The translations under genes and the position numbers were made by a program. Source: Serinus canaria (Eukaryota > Chordata > Aves > Passeriformes > Fringillidae). Taken from it: DNA of 64,000 bases. Below are positions 27,261-44,500 of this stretch, piece by piece. The stretch lies in NCBI RefSeq assembly GCF_022539315.1, contig NC_066314.1, positions 50,219,180-50,283,179 on the forward strand. The letters run 5' to 3'. How positions within the stretch are numbered: the stretch's first letter is position 1; every line of letters begins with the position of its first letter. Under the pieces are notes generated by a model that saw only the letters and a program-made list of their open reading frames with translations, did no database searches and was not told the DNA's origin.

Positions 27261-28894
27261 CCAACACCAAACCATCTTTCTCAGCTTTTAGAGACAACAG
27301 CTATATCCAGCCTCCTTTATTTATTTCTCTAGAAGCCATCATGCCAAAACCTCTGCTAAATTAGAGAGTGAGACTGAAGGAAAGCTTTCAGTGGATTGCT
27401 TTTCTCCATAAATGGAAATATCACAAATCATTCTGGGAAAACAGGTCTTTCTCTTCTCATCCCTCTTTGTCTGCTTCTCTCCTTTTGGATGTGTTTTCCT
27501 CTGCCTCTGGCTCACAGTTTTCAGATGTATGGTCCTGACCATTTAAAAGTGTTCCTACCTCACAGGAAGGGAGTAGCTTTTCATTCTTTGGAACTTACTC
27601 TTTTGCAATGGATTGCACTCTGCAGGCAAGCAAGACTTCTGAAAGAGAGAGGGCTGCACAAAGAGGCACAAAAATAAACTATATCACCAACAATACGGAG
27701 CTGGGTTCTCATCGGGGGTAGCTCAGTCTGAGTATTGCTGCAGCAGGGCTGGTGGCTGCCAGCTGTCCTGGATAGACAGCTTATACCCAAACAAAGATCC
27801 CGCCACACTGGAGGAGGTCTCTCTCAGAGATGAACACACAGTTGACATTGAATTTTATCTTAGACATTTAGACATTTAGTCCCTCTTGGCAGTATGAGAG
27901 ATTGTTCTTAATGGCAGCTTCTGTCCTTGGCCAGGCACTGGAGGGGTGCCTACTGCACCAGTCCTGGCTCTTCTAAACTGTATTTTCCAAAGCTGGGACA
28001 GGCAACAAGCAAACGCCTCCCAGTAACAAACAAGGGATGTGGAGACTGCTTCGTGCTTTTCTATGGACCTGGGCATCTGCAGCCTTCCTTTCCTGAGACA
28101 GGCTGATGTGCATGCCCACCTTCTTTGCAGCCTGCACACCCCAAAGGAGGGTGTGGAGGATGCCCACACTGATACACCAGAGAGAGAGACGTGGCTGTCA
28201 TTAATGAGAGGGACTGAGAAACAGGAGAAAGATCTGATGGGTCAGCATGAGCAAGAATGAGGAGAGAGCCCAAACTGCACTGGGAGAGCTACAGAGAGGA
28301 GGTGGAAGCATGTGGCTTAAGTGTCTCAGAGAGGTGTGTGGGAGAAGACAGAGACACATGCCCTGCTTCAAGGTTCACAGCATGAAATTCCTTGAGTTGG
28401 AAGAATGTGAAGGGCAAAGGGACTCAAGTAGAGAGGAGATGTGGGTCTTACTTCCTTGGGGGGGTTCTCAGAGTCCTACATGCCCTCCCACATAATGATT
28501 TGATCTTGCTCAGGCATTTAGCAGTATTAACTGTAGGGTGGCACGCCGCTCTCACCATCCCTGGCTCCGCAGACCACAAGTGCAGCACAAGAAAAGGCTG
28601 TTGTGTCAGACCTCAGCAGCACTGCTGAGCTGCTCCATCCCCCTGTGTGCTTCCACCAGCACAGGTGCCAGGGAAGCTGCTGTACCATCTCAGCAGGCCA
28701 CAGATGTCCGTCAGAGAATTGCCGAGTGACCTTGGCACAAGAAGCGACATCAAGGCCTTCCCCACACCGAGCAGGTTTCTGAACGGCTGCCATCCATCAC
28801 TCACTCATTCACTCTGTGCAGTTTGGGAGCCGCTGGCACCAGCACACCCACACCATGCCCTGTTTAACACATCCCTGTACGGCACCAGGCAGAG

Positions 28895-29015
28895 GAGTGC
28901 TGTCACCCCCATTTTACAGAGTGGGACTCTGAGGCAGAGAGAAGTGGTTTTAACAGCACGCCTGTGGCAGAGCAAAAACTGAATCTTGTTCTCTTATGTT
29001 CCCAGTTAGTGCGTT
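28895..29015 (+). repeat. Relic of an old amniote SINE/LINE (gapped-tail type)
   Basis: CACCCCCATTTTACAGAGTG, then CTGAGGCAGAGAGAAG, then CCTGTGGCAGAGC, follows the order of the old amniote 'CCCCATTTTACAGATGGG ... GAGGCAGAGAGGTT ... GTGGCAGAGC' repeat. It is better preserved than the copy at 27155. Confidence 0.5.
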
Positions 29016-31027
29016 AATGACCTAAATTCTGCATCCTTTCCCCATCCATCGCCCAGAGGAGCTAGGAGGCATTGGAGGAGAGGGTGTGGAAGCACAGGCA
29101 AACAGTCAGCATCCAAACCTACGGCCCTCTGTGCTGAGCACAGACAAAGCAGGGACTAAAGTGGCACCAACACTGCCCTCGTGAACCCCGGTAGGGTTGA
29201 TCCAGGGAGGGGAACCTGGCACAGCATATGAGCCTGTGGAGAAGGACAGCTCCACAATGTCACAGCATGTTAAGCAAGCCAAGGCAGGACACTCCAATGG
29301 CCAAGTACCCTGTGGAGCCAGGTCAGCAAAGCCTGTGGGACACTGAGCACCAGGAGCAGATTCTCAAAGAGCCTGCACATAACCCTCAGCCTGCCTCAGC
29401 GGCTGAACCTCTAACCAGATATCCCACGCAAGTCCATATAAAAGACAGCCTGCACCAGATGCAGCATCTTCCCCAGGCAGCTCAATTCTTTACATAGGAA
29501 TTAATCAGCCTCAAATTCAGCAAAAACAGAGCGGGGGAGAGGGAGAAAAAAGGAAGCAGGGAAAGGATGTCACACAGTGAGGGGGTTTCCAGATGCACTG
29601 CGTCTTCCCTCCCTGGCTGATTCCAACTGGGAGGCTCTGGCTGTGTGCCAGGAACATCACCTGGGAGGTGTATGCAGGTTCTGCCTGCTCCCCCAGCATG
29701 TACAGGCAGGAGGAACTCGGTGTTCAGGATCTGCTGGGCGAGGAACTGAAATCTGAAGCTGAAGACCTCCCCAGTGCCCCAGAGTGTGCCAGTGTTCACC
29801 TGCACTGTACAGCAGTGACAGCAGCCAAAGGACCAGGATGAGGAGCTGCTCATCTGTCACAGGCAGATGGCCCCAAGCAGTCAGGGGCAAGCAAGGGAAA
29901 GGAGCCCCTTCATTCTGTATCTGCCCGGGGATTTTAGTGGGCAAGTAGCAGGGTGGAAGTGTGCCAAGGCAATTTACTTGGCTATGAAGCTTTCCCTCCA
30001 GAAGATCCATGGCTGAGAAGCAGACACTTTTTGAACTAGGTAACTGGATTGGGGATGGGTGATTAATAACATTTCATAACCCACAGTTTCAGTGTGGGAA
30101 TAGTGTGTCAGAGCTACACAGAGAGGCTTTGTTCCTACTTCCTTCTATTACTTACCTCTTAATGCACACACACACTCCTCTCTGCTATTTCCAGTCTCTT
30201 CATGCAAGCTCTTTGAATAGATGCAATAAGTACCTTGGAGGCATCAGACACAAGCCAGATGGATGCAGAAGAAGCCAAACTTGGGGCTAGACCTAAAGGA
30301 ACTCTGCCTTCCATTTACTCAGGACTGCCTCCTAAAGCATCCCAAACATTAATCCATCAAGGGCTGGCTTCAAGAAGCAACTCAGGGAGAATCCTTTGAG
30401 CTTGGTCCCTTCTTCCATGTGTTCACAAATATCTGAAAGATCATTCAAATTCATCTGAAGAGACCTTCCAAGACATGACTTGGGGACCTGGTGAGTGCAG
30501 GTCTCAGCCTGGGTAGGTTTGGTCTGGAGGAGCTCTGTGGCTCTTCCCAGAGGCAACAACCTTAGGTGTGGTGGCTTCATTTTCCCCTTGCCCTTCACAT
30601 CCAGCTGGTTCAGAAGCTGGGTTCAGGGTCAGGGTGGCAGGAGGCTTACCCAGGCTGCCACAGTATTTGTCACTTTTCGGACTCGGGCTCTAAATGCTTC
30701 TGCTGAGGGATCAGTGAGCCTGAGCCACTCTGTTGGTTGACATCTGGTGAGGAGGCCCACAGGATCACCATGTCTAACCACGCACCTCATGCAGACAATG
30801 TATTTCTCCTTTCTGGACAGACTGTGTCCATCAGTTCTGTGTTAATGGCCAGTCAGTGCAAGTGTCCAGAGGGAAATGGAATGGAGGGTAGGAGAAAACA
30901 TTTGTGGGAACCCCAGGAGACATAATGAAATTGTCTTTCATGTGGTCAACCCTGTACAAGAATGGACAACCTGATCATTTGAGATACTAATTAATCAGTG
31001 ATCATGGTAAAATTACTATGTGGCTTA

Positions 31028-31055
31028 AGGAGTACCTCTCTGGAGTGGTACTCCT
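31028..31055. repeat. Short inverted repeat, 9-bp arms
   Basis: AGGAGTACC at 31028-31036 pairs exactly with GGTACTCCT at 31047-31055 across a 10-nt loop. A stem this short can arise by chance in 64 kb. Confidence 0.5.
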
Positions 31056-31915
31056 GATGTGAAGAGAAGATATGAGTGATGAAAATAAGAGCCTGGTAGA
31101 CATCCCAGGAAGATGTCACTGGCCCCTGTTGGGATGGTCTTGTTGGTCATGGAGTGTGTGAAAAAGGGTGCCCCATGACTGAAACTGGCAGAAGGCCCTG
31201 TACATACACCAGCCTGATGGAACTGTGTCCAGCCCAGCTTTCCTCACTTATGGTGGAAGATTTTGCTCCCCCAGCACCAGGGTGTTTTGCTGTTGAGCTG
31301 CATACATACACTTGCTCCGAGCTTCTTGTAGCTGCAGTCTGTGAGAGGACACAAGAGCACACCTGACTAAGGTCTGCAGAAATAAGCAGTCATATGGAGA
31401 AAGTAGATTAAAGGCTTTTGTTCTAGCACCGAACCAGAACAAAAGGATGTATCCTGCCCATGGAATTAGAGGGCAGCAAATTCACAGCTGAGAAAAACAA
31501 ATACTTTTGCAACCCACACCTGATCTCCTCACTGCTGGGATCCAGGGAGGCCACACCAGGGGAAACACTGAGGTCTGATGATGTAACTCACAGTCACGGC
31601 CTGGATGCTGAGGGAGGGGACTCTGACACCTGTACTTTGCCCAGTCCGTGGTTCCTATTCCCATCCCGCCTCCCTCTGAGGCGGGCAGTGCTCTCCCGCC
31701 TGTCTGCAGCAGGAGTCACGGGGCTTCTGGCGCTCTCCTCTCGCAGGGAGGCATGCTGGGCTAGGTGGGCGTCAGGTTGGAGCCTGACAGCAAACCCCAC
31801 ATTCCTGTGCAAATACATGTGCAAGTGTGCAAGGAGAGGCCCCGGGCCTTTCCCGGGCACGCACACACGAGTGGGCATACTGCCTGGGAGGAAGGCAGGC
31901 GGGCACAAAAGGTGA

Positions 31916-36862
<4,947 letters not shown>

Positions 36863-37017
36863 AGCCGTCGCCAGGAGCTGAAAATGGGGCAGGAATGGGC
36901 AGGAGGAGACGGGGGTGGGCTGCAGGGTGGGGAGGGCGGAAGGGGGCAGGGGGCAGCAGGGGGTGGGGAATGAGGAGGTGGAAGCGCCCCTTGGTGGAGT
37001 GGGGACCTTCCCAATGC

Positions 37018-37045
<28 letters not shown>
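37018..37045 (+). repeat. A28 homopolymer in the CACNG2 3' UTR
   Basis: Twenty-eight consecutive A residues, followed by a further 350 bases of A-rich sequence with CAACAACAAC and repeated AAAAAAAAA blocks. This could act as an internal priming site for oligo-dT and produce false 3' ends in cDNA data. Confidence 0.9.
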
Positions 37046-37048
<3 letters not shown>

Positions 37049-37610
37049 ACAAAAAAAAACCAACAAAAGCAAACAAAAAACTGACAAAAAAAAAACCACA
37101 ACAACAACGGAACAAGCAGATAAGCAGACAAACAAGCGAGTGAACAAAAAAAAACAATCAAATGAAAAGGAAACATGAGGAAAGAGATAACAGTGAAAAA
37201 AATTCTTAAAAAAAAAAAAGCAAAAGAAAAAAGAAAAAAAAAGAAAATCCTTAAAACTGAGAGAAAGAGATTTAAAAAATAGAAATAAATTTAAAAGAAA
37301 ATGCATGATTTCCCATGTACCATTATTTTAACATTTAATAAAAACAGATTTAAAAAAATAAAAAGGAAGCAAGAAATAACAAATGACAATAAATCAAGTG
37401 GGAGGAAGAGGAGGAGGAGGCAGCTTTTTTAATTTTGGGAGGTTTTACTCTTTTATTTTATGGTTTGTTTCCCACTTACCTTTAACCCAGCACAGACTTC
37501 TTGGGGAACAGGGGATGGGGGTTCGGCCTCCAGTGACTTTGGTGTCCTTGGGCCAGCTATGGAGGATCCTGGGTGCTGGAGTCAGCCTTGACCCACTCTG
37601 TTCCCCCAAG

Positions 37611-37680
37611 ACCCACGGGGATCCGCTCCATTCCCCTGGGATCCGTGGGGATCCGCTTGTCCTCCACAGATCCATAGGGG
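37611..37680. repeat. Short imperfect tandem repeat with a 30-bp period
   Basis: GGGGATCCGCT occurs at 37617-37627 and again at 37647-37657, exactly 30 bp apart. Related GGGATCCGTGG and AGATCCATAGG words lie between and after. It is a small, decayed minisatellite within the 3' UTR region. Confidence 0.6.
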
Positions 37681-39552
37681 TTCAAAGTGACCCTAGGGAG
37701 CGCAGGAGCTGATGCTGAGTCGCCCTCCACAGTGTCCCCAGGGGGGTCCCCACTTCTCCAGCCCTGGGGACCCTGGGGTTAACAGTGACAGTGCAAAAAA
37801 CAAACAGATACAGTAAATAAAGACACACTCAAAGAGATTAAAAAAAAAAAAAGGACAAAAGAGGTTTCTTAAAAAAATAAAGTGGCAATTTTTTAATATA
37901 ACAACAGCTCTAAATAAATGTAAATATAATAAGTGGGTTTACTTGCAAGAAGAACAGATAGTATTTTTTTTCTTTTCATTTTTGTTTTCTTCAGCTTTAA
38001 ACTGTGAAAAAAAAAGGAGGCAGCAGGGAGCTGTGTGGGAGGCACAGGTAGAGGGTGGGGGGGGCTGGCAGAGGGCAGCTGAAGCTCCCATCCTTTCAGG
38101 GTGATGATGCTGTGGGGGGGACACACATGGGATGCTGTGGGGGTACAGCACTCGCGCACACGTGTGCCCATGCTCACACACTCTTGCCCTGCTGGGCGCA
38201 TGCTCTCCTGTGAATGCTCCAGAGGCTCCTCAGGGTGGCCATGTACCCTTCAAATCTGCCCAGATCCCCCTTGGGTCACATCAGTGGGGCTGCAGCCATG
38301 CAGGGGCATGGTGAGGCCACCCAGCTGCTCCCTGAAATCGCTCCCGTCCACGCCTGGGCACAGCGAGCACACCCTGAGCCAAAGCCGGCCACAGGCTGCC
38401 CGCCCTCGGTCCGTGCCGCCTGCCAGCCCCCACGGCAGAGCCCCCCAGCCCCGAGCCGTGCCGGGAGAGGCGCCAAGCCAGCGGGTGTCCCCACGCCCAC
38501 GGCGTTGTGCCTCCTCTTCCTGGGGGTCCCCGACTGCCGTGGTCCCCTCCACAGCAGCGAGGCAAGGCGACCTGGGTCCCCCCGGCCCCCCGGCCTGGCT
38601 GCCGCCCCCTTCCTCCCTGGCACCCGGGGACGGGGCACCGGGGTGTCAGCTTCTCATGCAGCTCCCTCCACGAGAGCCGCTGCCGAAGGAGGCTGGAGGG
38701 GAGGTGGCACAGGGGTGACGGGGTGCTTCTGTGACACCCACAGACACCGGCAAGCACGGGGCGAGGACGGGACCCCTTTGGGGCTGCCCCCCGAAAGCAG
38801 AAGCGCCCGGGGCAGGCACAAAGCCGAGAGTTGGCAGGATGGGGCCGCTGAGCCCTTCGGCAGCTCAGACCCACTTTTCGACTTTTTTTCCGTCCCCATT
38901 CCTGCTGCTCCAGTTTTAGGAGCTGCGCAGTCCCCGCTCCAGGTCCCAGCGGGGGTTCTGCTTTAAAGCAGCCAGATCCTCCCCGCTCCCCCCGACCCGC
39001 TGCTACTTCACCCTCCCTTCCCCGCTCTGGGGTAGGGTGGGGGGCAGCAGAGGGACGGGGTCACCCCCAGAAATGGCATCACGGGGCAAGAGGCGGATGC
39101 GAGCGCCTCGGCTGGATGTTCAGACCCCATCCCACTGACATCCCCTCCCGTGGCCCCCCAACCCTTTCAGAACGATTCACAGGGGATATCCACCCCCTCC
39201 AATGCCCCCCAAGGAATAAGTCAAAGCCAGTTCCCCAGATTCCAGCGTAGAGGAAGGTGGCGTTGGGGTTTCCATCCCCACTCAACACTGCTCGGAGCTG
39301 GGGAGCCTTCACAGGGCTGAGCGCGCCCGGTGGCCAGGAGGGAAGGGGAGAGTGCGGGAGGGCGCCGGGAGAGCGTGGGCAGGAGGCAAGGGCTGGAAGG
39401 GAAGAATATTCCCCAGGGCGTTGCTTATGTCCAGCTCAAACCAGTACAAGAAACCAACCTCCGTTTTCTTTTTTTCGTGGGTTTTTTTCAGACTGTTAAA
39501 AAGAAAAAAATTTTAAAAAGAGAAAATGACAAAAAAAAATCCTGGTACATGA

Positions 39553-39558
39553 AATAAA
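39553..39558 (+). terminator. CACNG2: Distal candidate poly(A) signal of CACNG2
   Basis: AATAAA followed within 5 bases by a run of T and then a GT-rich segment (TTGGTCCTCGTTTATGTGG), the usual arrangement of a cleavage site. No gene on the + strand starts before EIF3D, so this is the most likely distal end. Confidence 0.5.
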
Positions 39559-39883
39559 GATTTTTTTTTTATATAACTTGGTCCTCGTTTATGTGGATTT
39601 ATTGGAGGGATTTGTAGTGCCAGAAGAGTACCTCAAAACCCAGCAAAAGAATCTACTGCTGTGGATAATTTCATCCTCATTGGAGATTCAGAGAATGGGC
39701 TTGCTTCAAGAGTCTTTGAGATACAGGAATGGATGAGGCAAAAGGAGAGTGTTTTGCCACAACTTTTTATTTTAGGTAAGTGTGGGTAAACTCAAGTCAT
39801 ACGTGGGCTTTCTCTGCTGCCCTCCAGAACACCTGCTCCAGCCTCTCTTTAGCTTCCTTCCTGTTCCATTCTTCCTGGGGAAT

Positions 39884-39934
39884 GAATTGGAGCATCAGCC
39901 TTTGTGGTATCCACAAAGGCTGATGCTCCAATTC
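39884..39934. repeat. Perfect inverted repeat, 24-bp arms, 3-nt loop
   Basis: The left arm 39884-39907 and right arm 39911-39934 are exact reverse complements, separated by TAT. The bases just outside (T at 39883, C at 39935) do not pair, so the palindrome is sharply bounded. It lies about 330 bp past the last CACNG2 poly(A) signal. Confidence 0.95.
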
Positions 39935-41424
39935 CTACTGGAAACAGTGGCTTTCGTGGCAAGCCAAGAATTGCCAACAAGGTCAGAATTCATACACACT
40001 GGAGGGCTCAAAAAGGAAAAAGAAAGTGACTGTTCTGGGGTTTTGTTCAGCCACTCACAGCAGTTTCCTCAGTAGCTGGGTTGGCAGTGGGTGCCTGGGA
40101 GAAACGCTCAGGTAGGAGTTTGGAGAGGGGGAATAACTTACAGCTGGAGATGCAGACCCAGAAACAGGTAAAGTGGCAGCAGAGCAGGGAGGCGAGATCC
40201 CCACAAAGGGGACTAGGCACGTCCCCTCACCTCCCACTCACCATTGGCAGCAAGGGTGTCATCAATGAGCTCCCCTTCACCCTGCACAGGGCTCTCACTT
40301 CCCGTGAGACCCTCCATGGCTTTCTGAGACAGAGCAGAATCCCCATCAGACTCCGTGACCGCTAGCTCGGAGGGATGACGTGGAAGGACAGCCACATGAG
40401 TGACAAAGCTTCTCTGTGTGTGACCCACAGCAGACAAGTGAGACCTCGAGCTGAATGAGCAGGTCAGAGCAGGGCAGTTGATTTGGCAGCAGCAAGGAAG
40501 GCACAGCTGGCTCCAGGAGTCCCAGCAGGCACTGGTGAGTCACAGTGCAATCACAGCCCTGCAGTTCTCCCTGCTGCCCAACGCACCTCACACATGCTGA
40601 TACCTGTGCTCCGCATCTCTATCCCCTGGCCAGCACCAACCAGTGGGTCCCCACTCTGGCCCTCACTGCACCCCCTCTAGCACAAGCTCCTCAGCTCAAC
40701 CCCCTTCTTTGGGCCCCTAGCAGAACCTAACACTCCCCCAGCATTCCAGCTGGCAGGACGCTTCACTGCCAAGGTAATTGGGGGCACCTGACGACCCATT
40801 TCTGCTCCTCCTCCAGGGACCCTTCCCAGCAGCATCCTCACCAAGAAGGAGGGCACAGGGAGGGGAGAGGCAGCAAAGCAGGCCAGGAGCCTGTCTGGGG
40901 GACACCAGGGAGCTCCTGGCCCTGCCACATGGGGAGAGATAGGGAGGCACATCTAGGAGGCACCTGTCTTACCCCCCCCATCTAGTGCACAGACCCCAAA
41001 ACCTTCTCACCTCCTTCTCATCTCCTTGCCTGAGTGCTCACCCATGCTGAGTGCTCTTGCTCAGGCATGGGTGGGATAAGGATGAAGGAACCTCCCTGCA
41101 CATCCTCCATCCACCCTGCGATGTTTTCAATCCCAGCCTGTTTCAGAGCTTGGGGCAAGAGCGTGCTCCCTTATCCTCCGCAGTGCCAGTGAAGCACTGG
41201 AGAGATGTGGCTACACTTCCCATGCAATGTCCTGCCTGGAATGAAGGGGGTGCACAGCTCACCCCCTCCACAAAACTCCATGAGAGGTGCACTTCCTCAT
41301 AGGGTGCAGAGGCTTCTCCCCTTCTCTGTCTGGCTTTTATGGGATGAGGCAGCGAAGCAGCTCCGGCCTGAAAGGAGGTGTGGGGAATGCTCTTCAGACT
41401 GCACCAGCCTCCATGCCATAATAA

Positions 41425-41520
41425 TTAGTACTAATATTCAGCACTTATACAGCACTTTTCATGTTCAAAGAACTTTGCAAACATTAACTAATTAATGTCA
41501 CATTAAGTGATGTCCTAGAG
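41425..41520 (+). repeat. Relic of an old amniote repeat ('TATACAGCACTTT' type)
   Basis: TTCAGCACTTATACAGCACT is followed by CATGTTCAAAGAACTTTGC and AAACATTAACTAATTAATG. It shares the 'ATATAGCACTTT ... CAAAGCACTTTGCAAA ... TTAACTAATTAA' order of an old amniote repeat and resembles the copy at 22485-22575. Confidence 0.5.
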
Positions 41521-44500
41521 GGGCAGCATCGAAAGCAAACGACTTGTGCGTGGGCAGAAGCTCTCATTCCCCATCTCTCCCCAGGCATGTTAACACTTAG
41601 GTAGGTGAGACCCTAATATGTTTTCCTGCTCCCCTCCTAGTTCTCAGTGCTCCCCATTCCACATGCTTGTCTCTCCCACTGCTGACTGTGTGCTCTGGCA
41701 GGCCCTGACCAGGGTCCTCTCCTCCACAGCACTGAGCCACTGAGGCCTTAGGGAAGCCAAAGACTCATGACTGAGAGGTCAGTTAAAATATTTGGGTTGG
41801 AAAAGTTCCTGCCCCAGTCTCAAGCCCCAGCAGTGGGAAAGGAGAGACTGCAGACCCCTTGCAAAACAGCCAGAGTGGAGATAGAGCAGGCAGAGTCTGG
41901 TCCGATGCCTTCAGCCAGGTCCCCGTCATGCCCCAGCCTCGTGACCTCTTTGGGGCCAATGGTTGTTCCCTGCTTTCAGGTGCCAGAGGAATGCAGTGTC
42001 TGGCCCTGCACAGGGATGATTTTGGACAGTGCCCCTCCAAACCTGAAGACACAGTCTCAGATGCTGGCCAGGGATGGGTAGAAGGCAGGCAGGGCATCTG
42101 CCAGAGGGAGTGTTGCCCTACTCAGACAGAGAAAATTGCAAGGATGGCTCTGGTAAAGGATGTGAGCTCCAGAGGGTTTGCACTGCCCAAAGGGATGCTG
42201 GCCTGCACTGGCAGGGGTGCCAGGTCTTCCATCCCATGTAGGCACAGCATGGCTGGAGAGGGGGCTCCCTTTGGGGGATGGTGTGGGGCAAGGGAGCACT
42301 TGCTGCTGACTAATGCCCAGGCCCTCACGTGTGTGTGTCTGCTGTCAACATGTGCTTGCTGCTCCTCTGCTGCCTCTCTCATATGGACCACAGCCAGAGC
42401 TGGCTGCGTTTTGCTTCAGTGGGAGATGCTCTGAGAGCTCCTCATGTGGGGAAACCCAGATACTTGGCTATTAAATTAAGGTCGGGCATTTAACTGCATC
42501 ATTCAAAGGGTTTAAACACCCAGGAATGGTAATTAGTAATTATGGTTTGGTGAGGGAGGATATTAAGTCCCAGGTATGGAGCCCAGTATTTTTCTCTGCA
42601 GATAATTTTTAGTGCCAGATGACTACAGAGAGAGGCCAAGCGTCAGACATGCAAGCCTGCTGTCTTGCTTGTGTGTGAGGACTGCCATGGGGGAAGGAGA
42701 CAGCCACACAGCTCACCTTTCAAAAGCCAAGCACCGAGGCCAAGGACACAGAAAGGTTTGAGAAGCAGAGCTGATGGAGGAGGAGGGTCCGTGAAGAGGT
42801 ACAGTCAACACCACTAAAGCTGCTAGGTGAGCAAGGATGGCAAAGGACAGGCTATCTGAATAGCCAGGAAGTATCCCCAAAGGTAGAGGTGGGTCCAGAT
42901 ATCTTGGCATCTCCTTCCCAGGTGCCTTCCAGCTACTGGGGCCTTCTCCCCTCCTCTCCCCAGGCTCTTCTGGACACCTTCTGGAGAGACAGAAAGAGGC
43001 AACAGTTTTGGTACAGAAGAGTGGCAGACAGAGGACAGAATTTGAGTAGGACCTATGCAGATTAGGCAGATGTGAATTAAATGCCACCAACCTTAGTTTT
43101 ACCTCCAAGAGTGAGGAACAAGCCACCCCCACACTAAGCTGAGGCACGGAGCTGGACCACACATGGGCTGCTGTGCAGTGTGCATCTCCTCACCCAGGCA
43201 GGGCATTTACAGAACTTCTGTTCAAGCCAAGCATACCTGTACCACAATTTGCTGGCTCCACAGAGCTCCAGAGTAGCTGTGCAACCAAGATAACCCATGG
43301 AGATGAGAAACTTCCCACCAGCCTGAGAGAGGGTCCTGCCACCCAGACATGGCCATAAAAAGACCTTTAGCTGGGGATCTGCACCCACAAGGGTAGGGAA
43401 GACATCTGTGATGTCCCAGTGTCCACAGTGCCTACACCTTACTAAAGCCATCCACCACTGGCCCGCAGAGGGGTGCTGAGGACCTGCCAGACATGGAGCT
43501 GCACTGAGGACGCTGCCAGAGGATCCAGGACACTCCAACGGGCCATGCTGCTTCCCACAACTGCAGCAGCAAAAACTGGGTGACTGCCTTCATCTTCCTG
43601 GCTGCAAATCCCAGCTTTGACCTGGCTCTGGCAGAGCCAACACAGACGTGAACCATTCTGGCAGAGTGTTGTCACCTGTGCCAATTTTACACCGTGGAGA
43701 GGAGTAACGTGCGAATGACGCCAAACCCCGCTGGCCTCATTTCACTTGCCCTTTATTGAAACCTCCGGGCCTTGCACCCTGAGCTCGGAGCGACACGGGT
43801 GCCACGGCTCATGTATGCCGCGAGGGCCGGGCCCCGGCGGCCTCGGCATCCTCTGCAGCGGTCAGCCCCTGACATTGCGGAGCGCCCGCAGCGGAGCGGC
43901 CGGCTGGCCCATACCCACGGCTGCAGCAAAGGGGTCAAGGTACACGGCTGTGGGCTGAGTCCCAGAAACAGATCCACAAGGGCAAAGTACCGGGCTTGGG
44001 AAAGGGTTTTCTCTGCTGCTGCTCCTCCTGCTGCTCCTGATCCCCTCGGGGATGGAAAAAACAAGGGACTTTGCTCTCTAGGGACCCGTCAATCAGAATC
44101 TGCCAGCACCGTTTAATTTGCTGCATTTATGCCTGCCAGGAGCGCCGGCCGGGCTGCCTGTTCCTGAGCAGGCAGTGCCATCCCGTGGGACGAGCTCGGC
44201 ACAGCAGCAGAGCCTCAAAGCCGCACTGTGCGGGAGCTGGAGCAGCCCCATAGCTTCCAGGCAAGATGCAGCGCTGGGACCCTTGCCCGGTGTCCCCCTG
44301 GTGCACAGGGGTGGCCCGCAGACTTTTCCACTTTTCCAGGGCTCCTCATTACCTGCTTTCACTCATTCCCCCTCTCCTGACAGCATCTCAGAGGGGACAC
44401 AGGGACATAATTTACGTGAGGGTTCAGCTTAGGCCCACCCGTGATGGGCTCCAGCCAGCACAGGGGCAGGTATTTTTTAGGAGGGGAGGGCAGACCACAA

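Larger units (their letters stand above)
36863..39580 (+). other. CACNG2: CACNG2 3' UTR (end uncertain)
   Basis: The sequence after the stop is first G-rich (36890-36990), then extremely A-rich (37018-37400, with a run of 28 A at 37018-37045), then mixed, then GC/CpG-rich (about 38330-39400). Candidate AATAAA signals are at 37337, 37816, 37876, 37913 and 39553. The last is followed by a T-rich stretch and is the most distal candidate. Which sites are used cannot be told from sequence alone. Long open frames on both strands between 38214 and 38966 are read as GC-rich chance frames. Confidence 0.6.

Noticed and set aside
38214..38966. GC-rich frames of 250 (+) and 197 (-) codons
   Set aside because: Overlapping long frames on both strands with Pro/Arg/Gly/Ala-biased composition are typical of CpG-rich non-coding DNA. 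No domain is visible. The island itself is kept as a finding.
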